IMG/VR virus record: IMGVR_UViG_3300025698_000077
Location: 1-20,356 of that record
Source: a virus
Reading direction: 5' to 3' (one strand)
DNA: 20,356 nt
The notes beneath the pieces are model-generated. The model made no database searches and was not told the DNA's origin. It saw only the letters and a list, made by a program, of their open reading frames with translations. A program made the translations under genes and the position numbers. This document shows, piece after piece, positions 14,711 through 20,281 of the stretch (position 1 is the first letter of the stretch; every line of letters starts with the position of its first letter).

Positions 14711-16315
14711 TCAAACAAAGTAAGAGCTTTCCTCACTATCCTCATCCAACGACCTATTACCCCATACTCCACCATCACCAGCAGGCTTAGCTGTCTCATC
14801 CTCATATTCAGCACCACTTGGTCTCCATGTCTCCATCTCACCCAACATACTAACAGTATCTATCTGGTCGTCGTGAGCCGACTTAAACCCTTTTATGGTA
14901 GCCAATCTCAACTCCTGAAGTATTTCCATTAACTCACTACTCTCCATCAACTCTTCTGGAAAGTGTATCTTACCTGCCTTGAACAGAGGCACAGCATTCA
15001 TCTGGAACCTACTCATCTTATCCTTCGTTGGCCTCAATCCAGGCTTATTTGAACCAATAGGACAAGCTAAATTAAAGAAGTTGTTCCTGTCGTTCATCAA
15101 CTGTTTGATCCAAGAAAGAAACCCACCCTGTTGTCCAGTTATCTCAACTCCAACCGACTGTGGTTGCCACTTTTGAGCCAATCTAAACAAATGATTCATG
15201 CTCTCGTCCATCAACATTTTCTTACATACACCGTCAACCCAATACCAATCACCAATACTATTCAGGCCCCAAACATTCTGAACACTAAAGTCTGCATGTT
15301 CCTTATCGCTAGTCGCAAAGTCTGTAGTAATATAAAAGTTGTATGCACCCTTGTTCTTAACCACACTTCTTCGCTTGTACCACTGTAAATCACCATCCTC
15401 AATCAATCTTTCCTCGTCACTCATAATCCTCAACATAAGCTCCTGGTTAAAACTATTGATCTTCCCAGTCAACACAGCTTTATCGTATCTAGCCTTAACA
15501 AATTCATACGGAAACCTGTCTTCCCAGCCACCTCTGAACTCTTCCTTTTTACACGGAAATTCTTGACACACTGGAAACACACTAACATACCAAGCACCAC
15601 TCTCTACCGCCTTATACAATGGATCTTTAGCATTAAATGGAGTTCCACACCATATTATCTTTCTTCTACTTGGATGCAACGCATTGTCAATAGCCGAATA
15701 AACAACATCTTCAACCTTATCAATAACAGTTTTACTCCTAGCATCCTCATCACTAATAAGATCGTCCAGTATGGCAAGCTGTGGTCGAGTATTAAGCTCA
15801 ACTGTTCCCCTGACTCCAGTACTTACACCGTGACCAGTAACAACGAACTCCTTACCAAACTTATTAACAAAGTACCATCTTTGATCAGTTATCTTGCTCT
15901 TTGTTATATATTCTTGAAGGAACTCGCTGTTCTGGTATCTCCTTTCTATTCTGTTCCTCATCTTCTTAACACCGTTGTCAATACTATCACTAATATACAA
16001 TGCATAGTCAACTATTCCGAACCCTGGAATCGATCCAAATACAGCCAAATAAAGATAGAAATACTCAGCAAAGATGCTTGATTTGGCGAACCCCCTTGCA
16101 CACAATGCAACACTGTCCTGTTTCCTATTACAAAGGTTGTCTAACCACTTAAAGTGAATAACAGGACTTGCATTCTCTTCACCCTTATCACCATTGACCA
16201 TCTTGATAAAGTTGATAAACTCTAACGCAAACTCACTTGGTACATAGTTTGGATCATCACCGTAGTCCACATCTCTGAGCCAATCCTCTACAGTCTTCTT
16301 AACTAATTGACTCAT
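14711..16315 (-). CDS. terL: Terminase large subunit
   Basis: A 534-residue packaging motor. The N-terminal ATPase has a deviant Walker A, CARGFAKSS (about 72-80), Walker B LAILDDL (180-186), and the coupling motif IIWCGTPF (220-227). The C-terminal RNase H-like nuclease has YITTDFATS (Asp332), HADFSV (Asp342), VGVEITG (Glu391) and HDDQID near residue 481. All key residues are present and the length is normal for N4-like phages. The enzyme cuts concatemeric DNA and pumps it into the prohead through the portal. The ATG overlaps the stop of the preceding mini-gene (GTATGA). Confidence 0.95.
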   Translation of the reverse strand: MSQLVKKTVEDWLRDVDYGDDPNYVPSEFALEFINFIKMVNGDKGEENASPVIHFKWLDNLCNRKQDSVALCARGFAKSSIFAEYFYLYLAVFGSIPGFGIVDYALYISDSIDNGVKKMRNRIERRYQNSEFLQEYITKSKITDQRWYFVNKFGKEFVVTGHGVSTGVRGTVELNTRPQLAILDDLISDEDARSKTVIDKVEDVVYSAIDNALHPSRRKIIWCGTPFNAKDPLYKAVESGAWYVSVFPVCQEFPCKKEEFRGGWEDRFPYEFVKARYDKAVLTGKINSFNQELMLRIMSDEERLIEDGDLQWYKRRSVVKNKGAYNFYITTDFATSDKEHADFSVQNVWGLNSIGDWYWVDGVCKKMLMDESMNHLFRLAQKWQPQSVGVEITGQQGGFLSWIKQLMNDRNNFFNLACPIGSNKPGLRPTKDKMSRFQMNAVPLFKAGKIHFPEELMESSELMEILQELRLATIKGFKSAHDDQIDTVSMLGEMETWRPSGAEYEDETAKPAGDGGVWGNRSLDEDSEESSYFV

Positions 16316-16383
16316 ACTACAATCCTACCATTAACCAAAATTTCAAAGAACATCGAATAGAATCTACAGTACTTTTTCCTCAC
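16312..16383 (-). CDS. 23-codon mini-gene between small and large terminase genes
   Basis: A GTG at 16383 follows GGAGG with a five-base spacer; the GGAGG lies in the last codons of the small-terminase gene. The frame reads MRKKYCRFYSMFFEILVNGR then IVV and stops in TGA overlapping the large-terminase ATG (ATGA). The near-perfect Shine-Dalgarno and exact stop/start overlap argue for translation, probably as a bridge that couples ribosomes from the small to the large subunit gene. The product is basic then hydrophobic. It could still be a chance ORF. Confidence 0.48.
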   Translation of the reverse strand: MRKKYCRFYSMFFEILVNGRIVV

Positions 16384-16384
16384 A

Positions 16385-17257
16385 TTAGCCTCCAGGCCAA
16401 AAGTCTTTAACCAAATTATTCCTATTAACCGGATCAGGTTCCATCTCCTTAAACTCAGCATCAATAGCATCTTCTCTTCTCCTAATGACATCCATCTCAG
16501 CGATACCTTTTGCGCTCATACCACCAGACTCTATCATCCTCTTTTGCTCGACAGCCAAGGCTCTTGTGATACTCCTAAGATCCTCCACAGTATCATTGCT
16601 TACACCAACATTAATATCCACCTTCAAGCTCTCAGGGGCCTTTAAGTGCTCTATTAGGATAGCTGCCGCTTTCATTCTAACGGTATCACTGCTAGATGTC
16701 CTCATCAACGTTGCCTCAACATTAATAGCTTCCTGAAGGATATCACTATTAAGCAAATGTATAGCGGGCAATGTTCTCTCATGTATCTTCAACACCAACG
16801 GTGTCTTGTTGTACATTGTAACATGAGCAGATATATTCTTATTCGGGACCCCCTTATCAACCAGTCTCTGGAACCTGTCTGGGAACACCTTGACCCAAGA
16901 ACTCATCTGAGTATCGCCAAGCAGTTTATACGTGACATACTTTACAGCGTTGGCATAATCACTAATCTTCCACTTACCCTCCTGTAACACATTGATCCAA
17001 GAAAGAACGTTCTCCCTATAGACATCCCTAATCTCACTGTCGTCAATTGATGAATTAATAAGATCCACTATCTTCTGAGTTATATTCTTTCTAACACCAG
17101 TCGGAGCACATGCTCTAACCTGATGTATTGTCAACTCAGTAGCATCTATCGGTATTGGGGTATTCTCGCCATCAATTACATTAGTCATAACAACTGGCTC
17201 TGACCTTTGTATCTTGGTATCCTTAGCGCTAACCTTGACTCCTGGGTCCCAACTCAT
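16385..17257 (-). CDS. Terminase small subunit candidate
   Basis: A 290-residue protein directly before the large terminase. The central region VKVFPDRFQRLVDKGV followed by NISAHVTMYNKTPLVLKIHE and, later, VRMKAAAILIEHLKAPES, matches a family I recognise upstream of the large terminase in many short-tailed phages and usually taken as the DNA-recognition subunit. The rest is helical, with a long C-terminal helix (DAIDAEFKEME). The ATG overlaps the stop of the RepL-like gene (ATGA). It is longer than classical small terminases (about 150-180 residues), so the label is a probable role, not proven. Confidence 0.7.
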   Translation of the reverse strand: MSWDPGVKVSAKDTKIQRSEPVVMTNVIDGENTPIPIDATELTIHQVRACAPTGVRKNITQKIVDLINSSIDDSEIRDVYRENVLSWINVLQEGKWKISDYANAVKYVTYKLLGDTQMSSWVKVFPDRFQRLVDKGVPNKNISAHVTMYNKTPLVLKIHERTLPAIHLLNSDILQEAINVEATLMRTSSSDTVRMKAAAILIEHLKAPESLKVDINVGVSNDTVEDLRSITRALAVEQKRMIESGGMSAKGIAEMDVIRRREDAIDAEFKEMEPDPVNRNNLVKDFWPGG

Positions 17258-17592
17258 ATATTATTCCACCTTGCAATAGTTTGCACTCTTTGCTCTTCTG
17301 ATCCAATAAAAATAAAATAAGGACTAAGCATATATCCACCCTTAACTTTCTTTAAAGCTTTCCATTTAACCAATACAGATATGGCCCTACTAGTAGAAGG
17401 TTGTGTTGTATCCATACGATTAGCTATAGCTGATTGCTCTATAAACACAGTATTAGCCATATCAAACTTCATCCTTCTTGCCAATACAGCAAACAATCTT
17501 GTAGCCATTGGACTCTTGCAATTCTCAGCAAAGTTATCAAACTCATCAAACCTCACCGAGAACCTTGGTTTCTCTCTTTTCAACGTACTCAC
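17254..17592 (-). CDS. RepL-like winged helix-turn-helix protein
   Basis: A 112-residue protein starting at GTG 17592, with GGAGGG seven bases upstream. Residues about 50-93 form a winged helix: VFIEQSAIANRMDTTQPSTS, RAISVLVKWKALKKVKGG, then YMLSPYFIFIGSEEQR. The ending YMLSP-FxFxGS is very like RepL-type plasmid/phage replication initiators (GVYMINPDVIFKGS). It could be a replication initiator, a regulator, or an extra DNA-recognition component for packaging. Its operon position ahead of the terminase genes is unusual for an initiator. It overlaps the RHH gene by 47 bases and the small-terminase gene by four. Confidence 0.7.
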   Translation of the reverse strand: MSTLKREKPRFSVRFDEFDNFAENCKSPMATRLFAVLARRMKFDMANTVFIEQSAIANRMDTTQPSTSRAISVLVKWKALKKVKGGYMLSPYFIFIGSEEQRVQTIARWNNI

Positions 17593-17707
17593 GTATAGCC
17601 CTCCGTATTGTTGCGCTTAAGGAACGTTCTTCCTCGGTGGCAATCTTTGCTAATTTAAGCTTTAAGGTTGGTGTTATCCGCATCGTTATTGGTGCATCCT
17701 TGTTCAT
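17546..17707 (-). CDS. Ribbon-helix-helix (CopG/Arc-type) small repressor
   Basis: A 53-residue protein. Residues 6-17 (PITMRITPTLKL) are a beta strand rich in alternating residues, followed by helix A (KLKLAKIATEEER), a turn (SLSA) and helix B (TIRRAIREYVEKRE), the classic ribbon-helix-helix pattern of CopG/Arc proteins that bind DNA as dimers with the strand in the major groove. The start ATG 17707 has GGAGGA four bases upstream. The operator-like ATACC/GGTAT sites just upstream fit negative autoregulation. It is the first gene of the packaging operon. Confidence 0.8.
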   Translation of the reverse strand: MNKDAPITMRITPTLKLKLAKIATEEERSLSATIRRAIREYVEKRETKVLGEV

Positions 17708-17725
17708 ACATCCTCCATTTGTTTA

Positions 17726-17754
17726 AACATAAGGTATACCATTACGTATTACAA
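17726..17754 (-). promoter_or_regulatory. Promoter of the RHH-winged helix-terminase operon
   Basis: On the minus strand there is a -35 TTGTAA (17754-17749), a 17-base spacer and a -10 TATGTT (17731-17726), giving a start near 17718, about ten bases before the RHH ATG. The spacer contains the palindrome GGTATACC (17733-17740), so a bound repressor would block polymerase. The -35 and -10 match the sigma70 consensus only moderately. Confidence 0.55.
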
Positions 17755-17812
17755 TGCAATACATACTTCTAAATATACCCTGTGTGGTATGTTGATATAC
17801 CCTGTGTGGTAT
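17733..17812. promoter_or_regulatory. Operator array of ATACC/GGTAT half-sites
   Basis: Two tandem copies of ATACC-N6-GGTAT lie at 17775-17790 and 17797-17812, with the same CTGTGT spacer and a 22-base period (about two helical turns). A third, tight palindrome, GGTATACC (17733-17740), sits in the promoter spacer, GTATT-N7-AATAC lies between, and a single GGTAT is at 17834-17838. Such paired half-sites are what an RHH dimer-of-dimers binds. The 22-base repeats could instead be iterons of a replication origin for the RepL-like protein. Confidence 0.6.
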
Positions 17813-17865
17813 GTAGATGTATTCAAACCAACCGGTATCATTAGCAAAAACAAGTACCTTAAGTG

Positions 17866-17957
17866 TTATAGGCTAGCGCCGATTGAGCGACCCTGCCCTT
17901 CGGAAACTCCCCACCAGTACGCAACTCCGGACTCCAGGCTTAACGCCTGCGTCCTCC
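17866..17957. other. GC-rich structured spacer, no gene
   Basis: This stretch is clearly GC-richer than the surrounding DNA. It contains a hairpin GGAC-TC-CAGGC-TTAAC-GCCTG-C-GTCC (17929-17954) and a short GGCTAGCGCC element. It lies between the operator array and the rightward promoter. A 28-codon minus-strand frame (17959-17873) has no Shine-Dalgarno and is not called. It may be an origin element, a transcription-insulating hairpin or a small RNA; nothing decides between these. Confidence 0.35.
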
Positions 17958-17958
17958 A

Positions 17959-17987
17959 TTGCTATATGAAAAATAATATTATATAAT
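17959..17987 (+). promoter_or_regulatory. Rightward promoter
   Basis: There is a -35 TTGCTA (17959-17964), a 17-base spacer and a perfect -10 TATAAT (17982-17987). Transcription should start around 17993-17995. The first rightward ORF begins with ATG at 17993-17995 and has no Shine-Dalgarno, so the mRNA would be leaderless or nearly so. Confidence 0.6.
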
Positions 17988-17992
17988 ATTGT

Positions 17993-18253
17993 ATGATAAT
18001 TATTTCAGAGCACATAACCAAACAAGATGAATCCGATTGGTTCATAGAGACGAATACTGGCCTTGACGTGCCTGATTTCAATCCTCCTATACTACCTGAC
18101 CATATTCCAGAATGTTTTGCTGTAGCATGGCTTAAAAAGGATTATACGGCTAGATGTGATGAATACAAAACTGGGCTGCTCGTAAATTATGATGATAAAT
18201 TCCAATCCAATGAAAAACCTAGCTGTTCAGATGGTACACGGTGCCCTGGATAA
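17993..18253 (+). CDS. Rightward early-type hypothetical protein
   Basis: An 86-codon frame beginning MIIISEHITKQDESDWFIET, with acidic and Pro-rich segments (DVPDFNPPILPDHIPE) and CFAVAWLKKDYTARCDEYKT. It reads rightward, opposite to the structural block, which is usual for early genes. There is no Shine-Dalgarno and an in-frame TAA lies just upstream, so translation must start at ATG 17993 unless an internal alternative start is used. It overlaps the next ORF, in a different frame, by about 65 bases. No family recognised. Confidence 0.55.
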   Translation: MIIISEHITKQDESDWFIETNTGLDVPDFNPPILPDHIPECFAVAWLKKDYTARCDEYKTGLLVNYDDKFQSNEKPSCSDGTRCPG

Positions 18254-18512
18254 TATTCAGAAAGGAAACAAGTACGCTGAACAGTCCAGGCTCTTCCTCA
18301 GCGAGTATGGGGACACTTGGTGTGCAATTGTATTGGATATCCCTGTTGATGTCATTAGCAGGGGGATAGACGGTGTCCTGAGTGGTAGCAATACGCTTGG
18401 TTCATTGTCTGGAGAGAGAGCCAAGAAATACAAACATCATCCACTTGAAGGTTTAACAAAAGATGATGTTTGTCACAAAGGATCAGTACCGTTAAGTGAT
18501 ACTAGCTGGTAG
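18189..18512 (+). CDS. Rightward hypothetical protein overlapping the previous frame
   Basis: A 107-codon frame with NLAVQMVHGALDNIQKGNKY and FLSEYGDTWCAIVLDIPVDV, protein-like and soluble. ATG codons at 18189, 18192 and 18210 are possible; none has a good Shine-Dalgarno, so translation may depend on coupling from the preceding ORF, whose last codons overlap it. It could also be the second half of one gene separated by a +1 frameshift. A perfect 12-base inverted repeat lies inside its 3' part. Function unknown. Confidence 0.55.
   Translation: MMINSNPMKNLAVQMVHGALDNIQKGNKYAEQSRLFLSEYGDTWCAIVLDIPVDVISRGIDGVLSGSNTLGSLSGERAKKYKHHPLEGLTKDDVCHKGSVPLSDTSW
18430..18473. repeat. Perfect 12-base inverted repeat inside coding sequence
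   Basis: ACAAACATCATC (18430-18441) is repeated in reverse complement at 18462-18473, with a 20-base loop. It lies within the last quarter of the rightward ORF. In the leftward direction it lies downstream of the HTH gene end and is followed by ATTTCTT, so it could act as a weak terminator for read-through transcripts. Confidence 0.5.
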
Positions 18513-18532
18513 ATACTCTCCGGTATAAGAAA

Positions 18533-18551
18533 GATACACGATTCGTGTATC
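18533..18551. terminator. Hairpin between convergent genes
   Basis: GATACAC-GATTC-GTGTATC forms a seven-base-pair stem and a nine-base palindrome overall. It lies between the rightward ORF stop and the stop of the leftward HTH gene, overlapping the latter. On the minus strand it is followed by TTTCTTATA, a modest U-rich tail; on the plus strand there is no T tract. It is a plausible terminator, best for the leftward transcript. Confidence 0.5.
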
Positions 18552-18876
18552 ATCCATTAATCTTTGTTTCAACTTCTTTTATCAGCACTTCAAGCTTAGT
18601 TCTCAGGTCTTCCAGCTCTTCTTTCTTCTTAGTTTTGCCAATTATGTTCTTAAACCTTGTCACCACACCAGTAACTGGATTAGCTGTAATTTTCTTATTT
18701 ACCTCATTTTTGAGGTTAGCTTTTTTTGGGTAGTACCATCGGTCTAAAGTTTTCATTGGTATACCTGCTGCTTCACTTACTTGTTTGATAGCAGCTTTCT
18801 TGGTTACGTCTTTCTTCTTTACAATGTTATCGATAGTTTCCTTAGCTGCAAGTTTACAACTGTCTGTCCATGCCAT
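18550..18876 (-). CDS. Small HTH-like DNA-binding protein
   Basis: A 108-residue basic protein. The N-terminal region AAIKQVSEAAGIPMKTLDRW followed by YYPKK looks like a helix-turn-helix (helix, turn at AAGIP, recognition helix MKTLDRW). The C-terminal part has a basic linker and a leucine-containing coiled helix (EELEDLRTKLEVLIKEVET) that could dimerise. ATG 18876 is preferred because GGAGAG is four bases upstream; the alternative ATG 18888 lies over that Shine-Dalgarno. It is probably a phage transcription regulator and has its own upstream promoter. Confidence 0.65.
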   Translation of the reverse strand: MAWTDSCKLAAKETIDNIVKKKDVTKKAAIKQVSEAAGIPMKTLDRWYYPKKANLKNEVNKKITANPVTGVVTRFKNIIGKTKKKEELEDLRTKLEVLIKEVETKING

Positions 18877-18922
18877 GGTACTCTCCATTGGTTAAATTAA
18901 TAATGAATGGAACCATAACAAC

Positions 18923-18952
18923 ACATAACGATCTGTGCTCTATATATGTCAA
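18923..18952 (-). promoter_or_regulatory. Promoter of the small HTH gene
   Basis: On the minus strand a perfect -35 TTGACA (18952-18947) is followed 18 bases later by TTATGT (18928-18923). The predicted start is near 18916, about 40 bases before the ATG. The -10 is moderate and the -35 is strong. Confidence 0.5.
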
Positions 18953-18966
18953 ACACATACTTAGAG

Positions 18967-19533
18967 CTACATGAAATATGGATACTGACCCCGTAACTTT
19001 TCATACTCATGTCGTGTTAGATACCAACCATCAGGAGCATACCTCTTTTCATCAGTAGTTATCGGAACCAGTGCTCCCATAATATCATCTTTCTCTTGAG
19101 AGCTAAGCACAGTACCATCAAGTACCTTGGACACATCTAGTCTGCTGAACTTCTTTCTTACTTCGTATGGGTTCTGTGCTCCAAAGAGATTGCTAAAGTA
19201 TCTTGCCTTTGACACTTCAACTTTTCCCAATGCATACAGATAAGTTTCCATAACCTTTGTCTTGCTGCTCACCTCAAAGAAGTAGTTAAACTTCTGAAGC
19301 TTAAGCCTTGCCCGTTTAACAGTTATCTGCGCTATACCAAGTGCATTAGCTACTTTTTCATCTGTAATTACATAGTCTTCATATCGAAGAACTTGCCTGT
19401 AATACTCGTAAACGATTAGTGGAGTTGACCCAACATCATTAAGCATCTGTTTCTTTACGTCCATTGCCATTGGTCTCATATTACTCCTCCCTTCCTTGGT
19501 TCCATCCTTATTAATAATATATACACCACTCAT
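18967..19533 (-). CDS. Winged-helix DNA-binding protein
   Basis: A 188-residue protein. The start at ATG 19533 is chosen because AAGGAGG lies six bases upstream; the longer open frame has no such site. Residues about 42-85 (YEYYRQVLRYEDYVITDEKV, then ANALGIAQITVKRARLKLQK) are a winged helix-turn-helix as in phage replication and regulator proteins. The C-terminal half is charged and ends RHEYEKLRGQYPYFM. A strong sigma70-type promoter precedes it. Role is likely regulatory or replication-related. Confidence 0.7.
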   Translation of the reverse strand: MSGVYIINKDGTKEGRSNMRPMAMDVKKQMLNDVGSTPLIVYEYYRQVLRYEDYVITDEKVANALGIAQITVKRARLKLQKFNYFFEVSSKTKVMETYLYALGKVEVSKARYFSNLFGAQNPYEVRKKFSRLDVSKVLDGTVLSSQEKDDIMGALVPITTDEKRYAPDGWYLTRHEYEKLRGQYPYFM

Positions 19534-19540
19534 CCTATCC

Positions 19541-19630
19541 TCCTTATGACAAAAGTGATCCACCGAGACCGCATATTAGATCATATTTGATACAGAGTCA
19601 ATGCTCCACGTATCATTTTTGTCATAAGGA
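19541..19630. repeat. Perfect 14-base inverted repeat flanking a divergent promoter region
   Basis: TCCTTATGACAAAA (19541-19554) and its reverse complement TTTTGTCATAAGGA (19617-19630) are separated by 62 bases. The left arm, read leftward, contains the AAGGA of the winged-helix gene's Shine-Dalgarno. The right arm, read rightward, leads into the unassigned frame at 19.7 kb and contains TTGTCA, a possible -35. A smaller repeat TGATAC/GTATCA (19588-19593 and 19610-19615) brackets the leftward -35. Confidence 0.6.
19573..19601 (-). promoter_or_regulatory. Promoter of the winged-helix gene
   Basis: On the minus strand there is a -35 TTGACT (19601-19596), a 17-base spacer and a -10 TAATAT (19578-19573), close to the sigma70 consensus. 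Transcription would start near 19566, about 33 bases before the ATG, so the 14-base repeat arm lies in the leader. Confidence 0.65.
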
Positions 19631-19742
19631 TATCTTGTATTGTAAACTATAGAACCAATGCCAATAAGGATTGTAGAAGGTTTAAACCAAGAGTGATACC
19701 AAATGGCTGTGCTATAAAAGAATGTAACTTGTTTATTTATAA

Positions 19743-19979
19743 GAGAGAGATTCAAAAGATGATGACCGAGAGTATCAAATACATTTTGAAGTACGGAATA
19801 TTGCTCTACAAAGAACAAGTATCACAATCGCTACTAGATCCGAATTGGCACAACTTGAAAAAACTATTAGGGGTCATTTTAAAGATGATCCGAAGACTCG
19901 TCAGCTTGAGCATTGGTTGAGGTATATTGTTGAAGTTATGTCTTTTTGTGTCCGGAATGAGTTGTTGGATTTGGATTGA
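19743..19979 (+). pseudogene. Protein-like open frame with no usable start
   Basis: From the TAA at 19740 to the TGA at 19977 this frame is open and reads like a real small phage protein: EYQIHFEVRNIALQRTSITI, TRSELAQLEKTIRGHFKDDP, QLEHWLRYIVEVMSF. It has no ATG or GTG in a suitable place. An alternative frame, open from GTG 19693, supplies a possible front (CAIKECNLFIYKREIQ) and would need a -1 shift near the AAAAG at about 19754. It may be a broken gene, a sequencing indel, a frameshifted gene or a gene with an unusual start. Confidence 0.4.
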
Positions 19980-20143
19980 TTTATGTTTATTCCTATCCGA
20001 AAATTCCTGAAGTCGGCTACAGTCCTACGCTCCGCTCCATGCAGATTCCGTTCACTCGCTTAGTGTCCCAGCTCTTGTGCTCTGCACTGGCGAGACTGTG
20101 CCACACACTCATTCTCTCCACTTACCTGGTGCTCACTTGAACT

Positions 20144-20281
20144 CACCGACTTAAGGACATTTTCTAATGGTGAGTGTTTTTAAATATTAGCAGTCTTCTA
20201 AAAAATTGTTAGTCTTATAGTATTTATAAGGACTAACAATTTTAATTCTTAAATCTCCAAAACACTGACATCTAGTCGGTG
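20144..20281. repeat. Nested inverted repeats, possible structured RNA
   Basis: Three sets of arms nest inside one another: CACCGACT/AGTCGGTG (20144-20151 and 20274-20281), AGTGTTTT/AAAACACT (20173-20180 and 20259-20266) and AAAATTGTTAGTC/GACTAACAATTTT (20202-20214 and 20231-20243). AAGTCGG at 20010-20016 could pair with CCGACTT (20146-20152) instead of the outer arm, giving two exclusive folds. No ORF crosses this part. It may be a regulatory leader, terminator cluster or non-coding RNA. Confidence 0.45.
20202..20243. terminator. Strong AT-rich hairpin, possible bidirectional terminator
   Basis: A perfect 13-base stem (AAAATTGTTAGTC with GACTAACAATTTT) continues after a one-base bulge into TTATA/TATAA with a short loop. 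Run-flanking A and T bases on both sides could serve as U-tails in either direction. The stem is AT-rich, unlike typical GC-rich terminators. Confidence 0.5.

Noticed and set aside
17866-17957. tRNA gene
   Set aside because: No T-arm TTCRA motif, acceptor stem or CCA pattern is present despite the GC-rich hairpin.
17873-17959. 28-codon minus-strand frame in the GC-rich island
   Set aside because: There is no Shine-Dalgarno, and the ATG lies in the -35 region of the opposite promoter; composition is uninformative.
17789-17986. 65-codon plus-strand frame across the operator and GC-rich region
   Set aside because: It spans the tandem operators and promoter, and its composition is not protein-like.
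19576-19818. 80-codon minus-strand frame upstream of the winged-helix gene
   Set aside because: It covers the promoter and repeat region, has an unlikely hydrophobic composition and no Shine-Dalgarno.
20017-20112. 31-codon minus-strand frame MSVWHSLASAEHKSW...
   Set aside because: GGAG is only three bases before the ATG, there is no promoter or neighbouring gene, and no known motif.
20144-20281. Retron msr-msd
   Set aside because: Only the nested arms recall one; no reverse transcriptase or conserved branching G context could be seen in the window, so it is kept as a general RNA-structure finding.
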